From Streptomyces griseus (GTDB lineage Bacteria > Bdellovibrionota > Bdellovibrionia > Bdellovibrionales > Bdellovibrionaceae), in contig CALQIT020000006.1 of NCBI GenBank assembly GCA_943330705.2, forward strand, positions 1-64,000: 64,000 nt of DNA, given 5' to 3'. Positions 9,675-18,671 of the stretch are shown here, piece after piece; position 1 is the stretch's first letter; every line of letters begins with the position of its first letter. The notes below the pieces were generated by a model. It did no database searches, was not told the origin of the DNA, and saw only the letters and a program-made list of their open reading frames with translations. Position numbers and translations under genes: made by a program.

Positions 9675-10703
9675 ATGCAAGAGCACTATTACCGTTTTTG
9701 GCGGGATTTGATTAAACCAAAAGGTTTTGAAATTGATAAAGATACTCTGCGTGACGACTATGCAAGATTTACCATTAAGCCTCTTGAGCGAGGTTATGGA
9801 GTAACTCTTGGCAATTCTCTTCGCCGAATTCTTTTGAGCTCGATGATGGGTTCAGCAGTTTCAGCAGTGAAATTTGAAGGCGTTCTTCATGAGTTCACAA
9901 CTCTTCCTGATATTTTGGAAGATGTCACAGATATCATCCTGAACTTAAAAGAAGTTCGTTTTCGTCACTTTAGTTCTGAGCCCCAGACTTTACGAATATC
10001 AAAAAAGGGTCCTGGAAAAGTGACTGCTGCAGATATTCTAGTGAACGACAAAATTGAAATTTTGAATTCGGATCAACACATTGCTACCTTGGGTGCAAAT
10101 GCGCACTTTAACGTTGAAATCATTGTGACCTTTGGTCGCGGATTCGACGCAGCTGAGACACGCAATGCAAGTTACCCAATTGGTTACATTGGTGTTGATG
10201 CTCTACATAGTCCAATTAAGAAAGTAAACTATAGCGTTTCAAATGCTCGCGTTGGTCAACGAACTGACTACGATGCATTGGCTCTAGAAGTTTGGACAGA
10301 TGGTTCGATGAAGCCTGAAGAATCGGTTGCTTTGGCTTCAAAAATCATGAAGGAGCAGCTTCAGATATTCCTTACTTTTGATGAAAGTATGGAGCCTGTT
10401 GAGGACTCAAAGGATCATAAGTCTCCGACTTTAAATGAAAATCTATTTCGTTCAGTGGATGATTTGGAGCTTTCAGTACGGAGTGCTAACTGTTTGAAGA
10501 ACGCGAATATTCGCTACATTGGCGAATTGGTTGTTCGATCAGAAGCTGAAATGTTAAAAACTAAAAACTTTGGCCGAAAGTCTTTGAATGAAATCAAAGA
10601 AATTCTTTCGGAAATGGGCCTGAGCTTGGGAATGAAAATTGATGGATGGCCACCAGTAGGTTGGGATCCAAATATTCCTCCCGTTAAACGAGAGCAACAG
10701 TAA
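9675..10703 (+). CDS. rpoA: DNA-directed RNA polymerase subunit alpha
   Basis: The alpha subunit nucleates RNA polymerase assembly (N-terminal domain) and binds UP elements and activators (C-terminal domain). The ATG at 9675 is chosen because GGGGGAT lies just upstream; a TTG at 9651 would add eight residues of no known conservation. The N-terminal signature [20 protein letters not shown] is around residues 36-55. The C-terminal helix-hairpin-helix region [20 protein letters not shown] is near 275-295. Length is 342 residues. Confidence 0.96.
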   Translation: MQEHYYRFWRDLIKPKGFEIDKDTLRDDYARFTIKPLERGYGVTLGNSLRRILLSSMMGSAVSAVKFEGVLHEFTTLPDILEDVTDIILNLKEVRFRHFSSEPQTLRISKKGPGKVTAADILVNDKIEILNSDQHIATLGANAHFNVEIIVTFGRGFDAAETRNASYPIGYIGVDALHSPIKKVNYSVSNARVGQRTDYDALALEVWTDGSMKPEESVALASKIMKEQLQIFLTFDESMEPVEDSKDHKSPTLNENLFRSVDDLELSVRSANCLKNANIRYIGELVVRSEAEMLKTKNFGRKSLNEIKEILSEMGLSLGMKIDGWPPVGWDPNIPPVKREQQ

Positions 10704-10753
10704 TTTATTCGCAGATCCGCAGGCTTTTTCTGTGGGTTTAGTTGAGGTGAGAG

Positions 10754-11320
10754 ATGAGTAGACATAGACGTAGAGTTAAGCACTTTAGCCGGGACACAAA
10801 TGCTCGAAAGGCCTTATTGCGAGGTCTAATGATATCTTTGGTTGAGCATGGCCGAATTAAAACGACTGTTCAAAAAGCTAAGGAGCTTCGTCGGCATATT
10901 GAAAAGGCAATCACAATTGGGAAAGCAGACGATTTAGCGGCACGACGCTTATTGCTTTCGCGAATTCCGAATAAGGATACTGTCGAGGCAATTGTTGGTG
11001 ATATTTCTAAACGATTTAAAGCCCGTCCTGGTGGCTACACTCGAGTGATAAAAATTGGACGCCGTCCTGGAGATACTGCTGAAATGGCGTTTATTGAGTT
11101 TGTCGACTACGATTGGGAAAAAGCTCACGCGGCAGTTTCTGGAGAGGAAAAGCCTCTGAAAAAGACAGCGAAAGCAACCAAGGTTGAAAAAGAAGAAAAA
11201 GCTGTCGTAAAAAAAGCTAAAAAACCAGCGGTTAAAAAAGTCGCTAAACTTGTCGCTGCAAAGAAAAAGTCAGCGAAAAAGAGTGAGAAAAAAGCAAGAC
11301 AGACTGCTCGTAAGGTTTAA
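10754..11320 (+). CDS. rplQ: 50S ribosomal protein L17 with long basic C-terminal tail
   Basis: L17 sits near the exit tunnel. The N-terminal 120 residues are ordinary L17: MSRHRRRVKHFSRDTNARKA, NGLMISLVEHG-type segment, and RPGGYTRVIKIGRRPGDTAEM. The remaining roughly 65 residues are almost only Lys, Ala, Val and Glu, resembling a histone H1-like tail. Typical L17 is 116-130 residues; this one is 188. It closes the alpha operon and is followed by a clear terminator. Confidence 0.95.
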   Translation: MSRHRRRVKHFSRDTNARKALLRGLMISLVEHGRIKTTVQKAKELRRHIEKAITIGKADDLAARRLLLSRIPNKDTVEAIVGDISKRFKARPGGYTRVIKIGRRPGDTAEMAFIEFVDYDWEKAHAAVSGEEKPLKKTAKATKVEKEEKAVVKKAKKPAVKKVAKLVAAKKKSAKKSEKKARQTARKV

Positions 11321-11347
11321 ATAAATTTTTAATTTGGAATTGATTTG

Positions 11348-11384
11348 AAAAGGGTTTCTACGAAGTAGGAGCCCTTTTTCTTTA
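11348..11384 (+). terminator. Rho-independent terminator after rplQ
   Basis: A 14-base stem (AAAAGGG... pairing with ...CCCTTTT, two G-U pairs) with a GAA loop at 11362-11364 is followed by a run of T. It lies 27 bases after the rplQ stop and ends the ribosomal superoperon. Confidence 0.9.
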
Positions 11385-11402
11385 GCGGCTAGTGGGGAAT
11401 AG

Positions 11403-11966
11403 ATGGCTCTTTATCTGAAAGCTACCATTGTCACATTTTTGGTTGGTGCCCTGATTGCTTTTGGATTTTATAAATGGCGGGCCGGGACTGAGGTTTCTGA
11501 AGGTGCGGTTCGCTTGGGGTTGATCGACCGATTCGAACGCGATGGCCTTCCTGATTTTTCCGGTAAAAATTTGGAAGGTAAGGATGTGAAGCTTTCCGAT
11601 GCTCGAGGGAAATTGGTCATTGTAAGCTTTTGGGCCACTTGGTGCGGACCCTGTGTAGAGGAGATTCCCTCTTTGATCGACTTGGTGCAGAAGATGAATG
11701 GCGAAGTCGTGCTATATGCAGTCTCCCAAGATTCAAGTCGTGATGAAGTTGAAACTTTTTTAAAAGCTTTTCCTGGAATTAAAAACAAGAATATCCATGT
11801 CATTTTAGATTTAGATCGAACAATCGGAAGGCTTTACAATGCTGATCGCCTACCTGAGTCCTACCTCGCTAATAAAGAGCAAAAGTTGGAGCGTAAGATT
11901 GTTGGGTCGATTGACTGGGCTACCCCAGACGCCATTGCTTTTATGAAACGAATTATTGGTAAATGA
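11403..11966 (+). CDS. TlpA/ResA-like membrane-anchored thioredoxin
   Basis: Likely a periplasmic thiol-disulfide oxidoreductase. One hydrophobic segment (residues about 5-23) acts as an uncleaved signal anchor. A thioredoxin fold follows with the active site WCGPC at residues 80-84 in the context SFWATWCGPCVEEIPSL. The cis-Pro region appears as RLPESYL. Such proteins reduce disulfides in apocytochrome c or other periplasmic clients; the partner cannot be told from the neighbours. It has its own GGGGA ribosome-binding site just after the rplQ terminator. Confidence 0.85.
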   Translation: MALYLKATIVTFLVGALIAFGFYKWRAGTEVSEGAVRLGLIDRFERDGLPDFSGKNLEGKDVKLSDARGKLVIVSFWATWCGPCVEEIPSLIDLVQKMNGEVVLYAVSQDSSRDEVETFLKAFPGIKNKNIHVILDLDRTIGRLYNADRLPESYLANKEQKLERKIVGSIDWATPDAIAFMKRIIGK

Positions 11967-11974
11967 CGAACTGA

Positions 11975-12015
11975 TAAGTGATTGATTGGCAAGTGGCTTA
12001 TTGCTAGGTCACTTA
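11975..12015. terminator. Weak convergent inverted repeat
   Basis: TAAGTGA at 11975-11981 pairs with TCACTTA at 12009-12015 between two convergent genes. The loop is long (27 bases) and there is no strong T run, so a bidirectional terminator role is only possible. Confidence 0.25.
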
Positions 12016-12030
12016 GTAATTAGTGCCTGA

Positions 12031-14037
12031 TCAAAGGCCAAATTTTTTCTTGAGGTCCTCTAATTTTTTTTCGCCATCGGGGCCGGCAGCTTTTTTTATT
12101 TGGTCTTCGATTTGTTTTTTTGCTGAGTTTTCGCTTTCTTTTTTTGCGGTTGCTATTTGTTGCTCGCCCTTAGCTTTTTCTTTGCTCAACATTTCTTGGG
12201 CCTTTTTTACTTCGCCGTCGACCTGGGTTTTTATTTTATTGATTTCAGCTTCGACTTTTGCCCGTTCCTTGCCCACTTGTTCGTCAACATAGGCCTGGAG
12301 TTTTGCTTTGGCTTCGTCGACTTTCTTTCGCAACTGGGCCTCGAAGCCCTTTTGTAGTTCGCTACCCAAGTTTGAGCGAATATCTAGGGCGACGTTTGGT
12401 AGCTGGCCATCTCCGGAGGCATCAATACTGACAACTGGAATACCAGAAAAAACTGCTTTTACGACCGTGTCCACCACATCATTTTTGGCGGCGACCTTGT
12501 AGTCGATTTTAGAAATTTTATTATCAAGATTAAATTTCAATTCTTGTAGCCCGACTAGCTGACCCGTCGTTTTTAAGGACCCCTGTGCCTTGAGAAAACC
12601 AATTTCGACGTCTGCGGACTGAATGAGCTTCTGCTCGCTAAGTAGGTAAGATGCCAATGAAAAATCAAAACCAATCCGGCTGACAGCTTGGGTATTGTCG
12701 ATGGTTATTTTTGCGTCCATGCCTAGAATTTCAAGGCCAGGGAAGCTTCCTTTTAGTTCGGCGACAGTTGGCCTTCCGATCAGCACTTGATTGCTTGTGA
12801 TGTCTGTGATTTTCCCTTCAATATCACCTGCATTTGCAGAGGCTCCGGCTTTGGAAGTAACTGCAATTTTTTTGATCCAAAATGCCGGATATGAATTTTG
12901 CCGGCCAAATTCATAGTCGAGGCCTTTGGCTCTGGGGCGTGGCTGTATTGAAACGTCGACCTCATCCTTGTTGCTTTTTTTCATTAGGTTTGGCGGCACA
13001 TACTTTTCGGCCAGACCTTTATAATAATTAAACTTAGCTAAATACGGATCCAAGTATTTGTGGAATAGACTCATTGATATGGATTTGGCATCAAGCTGGG
13101 GAAGGCGAAACCGAGATTCTAAATCCTTGATGTCTTTCTTGATGAGGGCGTCGAGTTCTTTAAATTGTTGATCAACACTTTTTATGTCCGTATTTAGTTC
13201 GTCATTTGTTTTTTGCACAGTTTTCACTTTTTTATCAGCGTCCTCAAGTATGCTTTTTATTTGTTCCGCTGACTGTTGAAACTCTTGAGGAGTTTTGAAA
13301 TCTTTTGTTTTTACCTTAGAAAATCGATCGGAAAGCTCTTGAATTTCTTTCCCTTGAGGAAGAGATTTAATTTTTTCATTCCACTGTTTTTGTTTTTCTT
13401 TGAGCGTGGTTTCAAATTCTTTCAGTTTTGCTTTTGAGGGAAGCGAGTCTTCAATTTTTCCAAGTTGGTCCTGGGAGGACGTCCCGCTCAGCATTGCGGC
13501 GATGTCACCCAAAACATTTTGCGAATAAGCTTTCTTTGTTTTCTCTAGCGCTTGTTCCTTCAGTTTTGTGGCCTCTTTTTCCAGAGCGCTTGGGACCTCT
13601 TTTTTTGTCGGAGGGGGTTCAGGGGGCTTTACTTTACCCGGAAATTTTCTGGATGTTCCAATTTCGATTTTTTCGACAGCCATTTCTTCTATGACGACCT
13701 TTGCTCGGAGTAGGCCGTCCCAGAGGAGACCGAATCGAATGTCGCCTATTTCAATCAGATTGTGTGACGGTTTATCTGGGTTTGTGACCTCAACTTTTTT
13801 CATTGCAAAAGTACCCTTGAAGAAACTGGTGTCAACGTCAGCGATGTCCACCTCCGCGCCGACAATATGATAGCCTGCCCATTGAAAACCCTGCCGCAAA
13901 TTGAGATCAAAAAAGAAATGGAAATAAGCAAAAACAGCGATGGAAACAATAGAAAAAGGGATAAGGGCTTCCCAGCGAATTGGGCCTTTGGGTTTTTTTT
14001 CCTTTTTTGGAGTTTGTTCTTTTTTTTCTGTGGTCAT
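12031..14037 (-). CDS. TIGR03545-family large coiled-coil membrane protein
   Basis: A 668-residue protein with a short Lys/Glu-rich cytoplasmic N-terminus, one membrane segment at about 27-46 (ALIPFSIVSIAVFAYFHFFF), then a long extracytoplasmic part. The central and C-terminal regions are strongly coiled-coil (repeated Lys/Glu/Gln heptads, for example at 560-668), with an AsmA-like beta-rich middle. I recognise it as the TIGR03545 family, restricted to bacteria with outer membranes and usually paired with TIGR03546; the upstream gene is that partner. The function of the pair is unknown. The coding sequence contains several poly-T stretches on the + strand that encode its lysine runs. Confidence 0.75.
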   Translation of the reverse strand: MTTEKKEQTPKKEKKPKGPIRWEALIPFSIVSIAVFAYFHFFFDLNLRQGFQWAGYHIVGAEVDIADVDTSFFKGTFAMKKVEVTNPDKPSHNLIEIGDIRFGLLWDGLLRAKVVIEEMAVEKIEIGTSRKFPGKVKPPEPPPTKKEVPSALEKEATKLKEQALEKTKKAYSQNVLGDIAAMLSGTSSQDQLGKIEDSLPSKAKLKEFETTLKEKQKQWNEKIKSLPQGKEIQELSDRFSKVKTKDFKTPQEFQQSAEQIKSILEDADKKVKTVQKTNDELNTDIKSVDQQFKELDALIKKDIKDLESRFRLPQLDAKSISMSLFHKYLDPYLAKFNYYKGLAEKYVPPNLMKKSNKDEVDVSIQPRPRAKGLDYEFGRQNSYPAFWIKKIAVTSKAGASANAGDIEGKITDITSNQVLIGRPTVAELKGSFPGLEILGMDAKITIDNTQAVSRIGFDFSLASYLLSEQKLIQSADVEIGFLKAQGSLKTTGQLVGLQELKFNLDNKISKIDYKVAAKNDVVDTVVKAVFSGIPVVSIDASGDGQLPNVALDIRSNLGSELQKGFEAQLRKKVDEAKAKLQAYVDEQVGKERAKVEAEINKIKTQVDGEVKKAQEMLSKEKAKGEQQIATAKKESENSAKKQIEDQIKKAAGPDGEKKLEDLKKKFGL

Positions 14038-14082
14038 TGTTTTTTGAGCTCCTGGTTGAAATCTGAATTTGAGTTAGACTCT

Positions 14083-14194
14083 TTATTCTAGTCCGAGGGT
14101 TGATCTCATCTTATTCTAGTCCGAGGGTTGATCTCATCTTATTCTAGTCCGAGGGTTGATCTCATCTTATTCTAGTCCGAGGGTTGATCTCATT
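14083..14194. repeat. Four tandem copies of a 28-bp repeat
   Basis: A 28-bp unit (beginning TTATTCTAGTCC and ending GATCTCATC) is repeated head-to-tail four times at 14083, 14111, 14139 and 14167; only the last base of the fourth copy differs. There are no spacers, so it is not a CRISPR. It fills most of the 181-base gap between the TIGR03546 stop and the TIGR03545 start, so it would be transcribed in the leader of TIGR03545. 28 is not a multiple of 3, so it is not coding. Confidence 0.95.
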
Positions 14195-14218
14195 GATTTT
14201 TTTACTGACAATTATTTT

Positions 14219-14746
14219 CTAGCTGCCGTAGAGGCGATCATATGTTGTGTACCATTTATAGAAAGAAGTGCCGACCCATGCCTTCCATAGTTTTGTTTTT
14301 TGGAACCGAGCGACTACGAACTGTCGGTATTTAACTACCAATATTTTGAATACAAAAAAAGCTGGGATAACTGCCAATACGCCAAGTATTCCAGACCCCA
14401 TGACGATCGAATTATTAAACCGGGTGAGTGGGATCAATGGCATGTTGTACATATCTACGAATAAAGGGCGCAGGCTTGGATTTTCTAAAGCGGTTTGGCC
14501 AAGTGAATCAGTCAGTGGATCTAAAGTATAAGCCACCAATTTGAAGAAAAAAGCGGCGAGAAAGGCAGCCCCCATTTGAATACGAAAGAAGAAGCAGCAG
14601 ATTAGAATGAGTAATGCTTGCAATGATAATATTGGGGAAAAGCCCAAAATAATTCCGCATGCTAGGCCTGCCGCAAGCTGATTGGTCCCTGTATCTGAAT
14701 TCAAAAGTTTAAAAAACGAAAAAAGCTGCTTAAGTAACAGTGTCAT
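14219..14746 (-). CDS. TIGR03546-family membrane protein (DUF2062-like)
   Basis: A 175-residue protein with several hydrophobic segments (about residues 25-60, 65-85, 115-140). The LAAGLACGIILGFSPI and LQALLILICCFFFRIQMGAAF stretches resemble the DUF2062-type membrane family. I recognise it as TIGR03546, the usual partner of the TIGR03545 protein encoded just downstream, which supports a joint envelope role. The molecular function is unknown. Confidence 0.7.
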   Translation of the reverse strand: MTLLLKQLFSFFKLLNSDTGTNQLAAGLACGIILGFSPILSLQALLILICCFFFRIQMGAAFLAAFFFKLVAYTLDPLTDSLGQTALENPSLRPLFVDMYNMPLIPLTRFNNSIVMGSGILGVLAVIPAFFVFKILVVKYRQFVVARFQKTKLWKAWVGTSFYKWYTTYDRLYGS

Positions 14747-14909
14747 ATGAGTCCTTGCTGAAAGTAGTGCCTCAATTATTTAGATAATTGGTGGAACTGT
14801 CTAGTTTTCCTAGTTTTGCACATTGCGGCTTGGCGAAATATGCTGAGCTGGTCGATGCTAAGATATACTGCATGCTATTGGACTTGCGTATAGTTTCAGG
14901 AGATCCCTA

Positions 14910-15635
14910 ATGTCGGACCGAATATGTCTGGTCGTTCCCTGCTTTAATGAAAAGTCTCGTTTAGCAGTTGATACATTCAAAAATGCTGCTTCTGAAGACC
15001 TTCACTTTCTGTTTGTCGATGATGGATCCCGTGATGGGACGGCCAATTACTTGAGGACTCAATTCGAGGGGATTTCAAGTATCCATGTTTTTGCATTACA
15101 GAAAAATGCGGGAAAAGCCGAAGCTGTTCGCCGGGGAATGTTGGAACTTCTGGCCACCGGTAAGTTGAATAACTATGCATGGGTTGGTTTTTGGGATGCC
15201 GACTTGGCCACGCCTTTGAGTGAGTTGGCTGATATGCGGCGATACCATCAGCATTTCTATCCTACCGCCATCGCGGTTTGGGGAAGTCGGGTCTACCGTC
15301 TAGGCAGCAAAATTGTGAGGTCGCCAATCCGCCACTATTTTGGACGGTTTTTTGCGACCGCAATTGCTTGGCTTTTGGGTGTTGAGTCCTATGATTCGCA
15401 GTGCGGGGCAAAGATTTTTTTGAGTTCTTCGATTGGCACGGCGTTTCGTGAGCCATTTATAAGTCGGTGGATATTTGACGTCGAAATCCTACTTCGCCTA
15501 CGAGATTTTGAGATTGTTGAGTATCCTTTAAAGTGCTGGAAGGATGTTCCAGGTTCTAAATTTAAAATTGGGCGCGAGGCCTTGCGGGTGTTTTGGGCGA
15601 TTCTTGCAATTCGAAAGAAGTATCTAAAAAAATAG
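14910..15635 (+). CDS. Family 2 glycosyltransferase (dolichyl-phosphate glucosyltransferase-like)
   Basis: A GT-A fold enzyme that probably moves a sugar from a nucleotide donor to a polyprenyl phosphate or glycan. VVPCFNEKSRL (residues 8-18) and FVDDGSRDGT (34-43) are the nucleotide-binding motifs; WDADLATP (about 95) holds the DxD metal site; QCGAKIF is the acceptor-side motif of the Alg5/DPMS-like branch. It is followed 20 bases later by galE, whose product could supply the UDP-sugar. Exact donor and acceptor are not deducible. Confidence 0.8.
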   Translation: MSDRICLVVPCFNEKSRLAVDTFKNAASEDLHFLFVDDGSRDGTANYLRTQFEGISSIHVFALQKNAGKAEAVRRGMLELLATGKLNNYAWVGFWDADLATPLSELADMRRYHQHFYPTAIAVWGSRVYRLGSKIVRSPIRHYFGRFFATAIAWLLGVESYDSQCGAKIFLSSSIGTAFREPFISRWIFDVEILLRLRDFEIVEYPLKCWKDVPGSKFKIGREALRVFWAILAIRKKYLKK

Positions 15636-15655
15636 AGTGAGGTCGTTGAAAAAGT

Positions 15656-16648
15656 ATGAAGGTCATGGTAACGGGCGGAGCCGGCTATATCGGTTCACAT
15701 GTTGTAAAGATTCTGTGTGATATTGGGCTACAAGTCGTGGTGTTCGACAATTTATCAACTGGCGATACCTTGTTGTTGGACACCAGAGCTGAGTTCGTTG
15801 CTGGAGATTTGAAAAAGCCGGCTGAACTTGAAAGTGTGTTTGCAAAAAACAAAATCGGTTCGGTTATTCATTTGGCGGCACTGACTTCGGTTGCCGAATC
15901 AGTTCGGCTTCCGGAGAAATACGAAGAAAATAATGTGCGAGGAACTGAGAATCTATTAAAGTATTGTCAGAAATATTTGGTGAAAAATTTTGTCTTTTCG
16001 TCGACAGCTGCCGTATATGCCGATCCGGGAAAAGAGCCGGTTTCAGAGAAGTCCGTGGTTGCCCCAACAACCCCTTATGGCCAAGGAAAATTGCGCATGG
16101 AAAAAGCAATTCAAGAGCTTTCAGCCAACGGGAACATGCGCTCGTTTATTCTGCGCTATTTCAATGTTTCAGGCGCCTGCCCAGACCTTTCAATCGGACC
16201 AATGGGTGTTCGAACTGACTTGGTTAAACTAGCTTCAGAAGTGGCCGTGGGAATTCGTAGTGGAATTGAAATCACAGGTATTGATTATCCGACCGTAGAT
16301 GGAACCGGAGTACGGGACTATATTCACGTCCAAGATATTGCAGAGCTACACTTGAGCGCACTTTCGTATTTGCAAGCTGGCGGAATTTCGGAGCTTGCGA
16401 ATTGTGGGTATGGCCACGGCTACTCTGTGCGGCAAGTGATTCGGGAAATGAAGCAAGTCTCGGGGCGCGATTTCCGAGTGACAGAAACGGGTCGACGGCC
16501 TGGTGACTTGGCTGAAGTTATTGCTGATTCGAGAAAGATCCAAAAGATTTTCTCCTGGACTCCGAAATACAATGATCTAAATTTTATTTGCCAGACAGCT
16601 TACGATTGGGAAGTGAAAAACCAAAAGCGTACTAGCGCAAGGCTTTAA
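15656..16648 (+). CDS. galE: UDP-glucose 4-epimerase
   Basis: Interconverts UDP-glucose and UDP-galactose (or the N-acetyl forms) using bound NAD. It is an extended short-chain dehydrogenase: GGAGYIGS at residues 7-14 binds NAD, SSTAAVY at 115-121 carries the catalytic Ser/Thr, and YGQGK at 141-145 the catalytic Tyr/Lys. DGTGVRDYIHVQDIAELH is the classical GalE motif. Length 330 is normal. The 3' end overlaps the convergent metF by 17 bases. Confidence 0.88.
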   Translation: MKVMVTGGAGYIGSHVVKILCDIGLQVVVFDNLSTGDTLLLDTRAEFVAGDLKKPAELESVFAKNKIGSVIHLAALTSVAESVRLPEKYEENNVRGTENLLKYCQKYLVKNFVFSSTAAVYADPGKEPVSEKSVVAPTTPYGQGKLRMEKAIQELSANGNMRSFILRYFNVSGACPDLSIGPMGVRTDLVKLASEVAVGIRSGIEITGIDYPTVDGTGVRDYIHVQDIAELHLSALSYLQAGGISELANCGYGHGYSVRQVIREMKQVSGRDFRVTETGRRPGDLAEVIADSRKIQKIFSWTPKYNDLNFICQTAYDWEVKNQKRTSARL

Positions 16649-17543
16649 TTGCTTTGCAAGCCAGTTCTGTATCAACCAGAACGAAAACATGCAAACCAGG
16701 TGCTCCAGCTTTTTTTAAGCGCTCGACGAGATTTAAAAATACGTCTAGCGCTTGTTCCGGATTTTCTGACTCGGGAAGAGAATCTAAATATAGCTTCGGA
16801 ATTTTAATGCCAAATTTACTAATCATGCGTTCTGCTTGCGACCGGGACTTGAGAATTCTTGCCCCTGGAACGATGGGAGTCATAATATTTTCTTTTCCCA
16901 AGTCATCCAAAAATCGGGAGTAGGAATCAGAATCATATAGCATTTGTGTAATTCCGTAGGCGGCACCGGCATCGACCTTCTTTTTGAAATAATGAATACG
17001 TTGTTCAAAAGTTGCATCGTCAGGGTAGGCGGCTGCGCCAATGCAAAAATCGGTCTTTACAGTGTTGCTTGCTGAAAAGCCTTTTCTTTCCAGAAAGGAC
17101 CCAAGATTTAATTTTTCGACTTGCTGGATAAGCTGATAGGCATAGGGATAGGAATCTGTTTTGGGTTGCCAATTTGCAACCCCGGTTGGTGGGTCGCCAC
17201 GAAGGCCTAAAATATTTCGAATGCCAAAGTAGTGATGATCCATGAGCTGATTTTCGACTTCTTCGGCTGAAAGATCGCGGCAAGTAAAATGAGCGATTAC
17301 TGGGACTTTATAGTAGTCTTTTATAACTTGAGCTATCGGAAGACTTCCCCCACGAAGGCTGCCGCCGGCCCCTTTAGTGACAGAAAGAAACTCGGCCCCA
17401 GCTTGGATTAGATCACGAATCTGATTTAAGATCTGCAATTCAGGAGTCCCATTGCGAGGTGGGATAACCTCGGCGGAAACTGTAAAGCGCTCTTGCGTAA
17501 GGAGATCGATGATTTTCTTATCGGGGCGAAAAAGTTCGTTCAT
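16632..17543 (-). CDS. metF: 5,10-methylenetetrahydrofolate reductase
   Basis: Reduces methylene-THF to methyl-THF with FAD, feeding methionine synthesis. This is the bacterial 300-residue TIM-barrel form. The N-terminal SAEVIPPRNG, the FAD-contacting VTKGAGGSLRGG and NILGLRGDPPTG motifs and the central TQMLYDSDSYSRFL are typical of the family. AGGAATGTT precedes the ATG. It is a housekeeping gene within a polysaccharide region and overlaps galE tail to tail. Confidence 0.9.
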   Translation of the reverse strand: MNELFRPDKKIIDLLTQERFTVSAEVIPPRNGTPELQILNQIRDLIQAGAEFLSVTKGAGGSLRGGSLPIAQVIKDYYKVPVIAHFTCRDLSAEEVENQLMDHHYFGIRNILGLRGDPPTGVANWQPKTDSYPYAYQLIQQVEKLNLGSFLERKGFSASNTVKTDFCIGAAAYPDDATFEQRIHYFKKKVDAGAAYGITQMLYDSDSYSRFLDDLGKENIMTPIVPGARILKSRSQAERMISKFGIKIPKLYLDSLPESENPEQALDVFLNLVERLKKAGAPGLHVFVLVDTELACKAIKALR

Positions 17544-17596
17544 AACATTCCTATTTTCAGTATCAGTATCAGTTCAAGTGAAAGATTCAAGCTGGA

Positions 17597-18574
17597 TTAA
17601 TTGGCTTTGTGTGGCTTTCCTAGGCCAATATAAACAACTGCGCCCAGTAGGCCGACGCAAAAATTAATTATTTGCACGGCCGTGATTGTGGCCGGCCCGA
17701 GGGTTGTTGTTTCCCCAAGGGCTATACTAAAGAGGTAGGAGAACGCGGCCTGGCCCACGCCAACTCCGGCTGGGGAAATGGGTATTGCTGTGATCATAGA
17801 GCCGATAGGAACGACGAAAAAATAAGTGTGAAATGAAATGCCGGAATAGCCTAAGCAATGGCCAATATAAATAAAAAGTAGAATAGAGACACTTTGGGCC
17901 AGCAGGCTCCAGATGATGGTTTTAAAAAAAGTCATTTTGGAGTCTTTGTAGCCAGCAAAGGATTCGTACAGATTCAGCGCTTTTTCGGCTTTGGGAAGGC
18001 GGATCAAGAATCTGTGAAGCCATCCAGAGGCCACCGTTCGACGCGAAAAAATAAGGATCCAAAAGACCATGAAGCCAACAAAAATAATCGATAAAAAGAG
18101 AAATATGCCAAAAAGTGGTTTGGATGTAGTAACCCGATTCCAATCCATAACCATGACAAATAAAGCCATGATAAGCATTGAAAACAGTCCTAAAAGTCGA
18201 TCCATCGCAATTGTAACAACTGAACGCATTCGGTGATTTGGATTGTTGCGAGCGACATAATAACCCTTTACGACGTCGCCTCCGACGCCGCCTGGAATAA
18301 CAAAATTAAAGAAAAGCCCAACCAAGGAAAGTTTGATTGTTTGCCAAACCCCCATCTCAAATCCTTGGGCCCTAAGAATTCCCCTCCAGCGTTCGGAGGT
18401 GAAAAGAATTGTCACGGCGGTCATCGCCAAGGCGACGAAAATGAAGTTCGGATTCAATAGATTCTTCATTTCAGCAAAGTCAAGGCGGCCGCTTTTAACC
18501 AGCCAAAAAATTAATGCAGCAGCAAACAGTACTTTCAGGCCAGAAATTGCGGCGGATTTGATCTTCTTCGGCAT
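17597..18574 (-). CDS. Flippase-like integral membrane protein (lysylphosphatidylglycerol synthase TM family)
   Basis: A 325-residue protein with about eight hydrophobic helices. NFVIPGGVGGDVVKGYYVAR and AVSPAGVGVGQAAFSYLF-type motifs (here AIPISPAGVGVGQAAF) are the signature of the AglD/MprF transmembrane (UPF0104) family. Members are linked to glycolipid or polyprenyl-linked sugar translocation, which fits the surrounding glycan genes, but the substrate is unknown. Confidence 0.75.
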   Translation of the reverse strand: MPKKIKSAAISGLKVLFAAALIFWLVKSGRLDFAEMKNLLNPNFIFVALAMTAVTILFTSERWRGILRAQGFEMGVWQTIKLSLVGLFFNFVIPGGVGGDVVKGYYVARNNPNHRMRSVVTIAMDRLLGLFSMLIMALFVMVMDWNRVTTSKPLFGIFLFLSIIFVGFMVFWILIFSRRTVASGWLHRFLIRLPKAEKALNLYESFAGYKDSKMTFFKTIIWSLLAQSVSILLFIYIGHCLGYSGISFHTYFFVVPIGSMITAIPISPAGVGVGQAAFSYLFSIALGETTTLGPATITAVQIINFCVGLLGAVVYIGLGKPHKAN

Positions 18575-18671
18575 GCGAATAGGTTTCCTTGTTTTTATCT
18601 AGAGAGTCAATTCTGCAAGTGGTCAAATTAACCTTTGAATAACCGGTGCTACTTTTTTAAGATGGGAGCTC

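Noticed and set aside
14083-14194. CRISPR array
   Set aside because: The four 28-bp units are directly adjacent with no spacers, and no cas genes are near.
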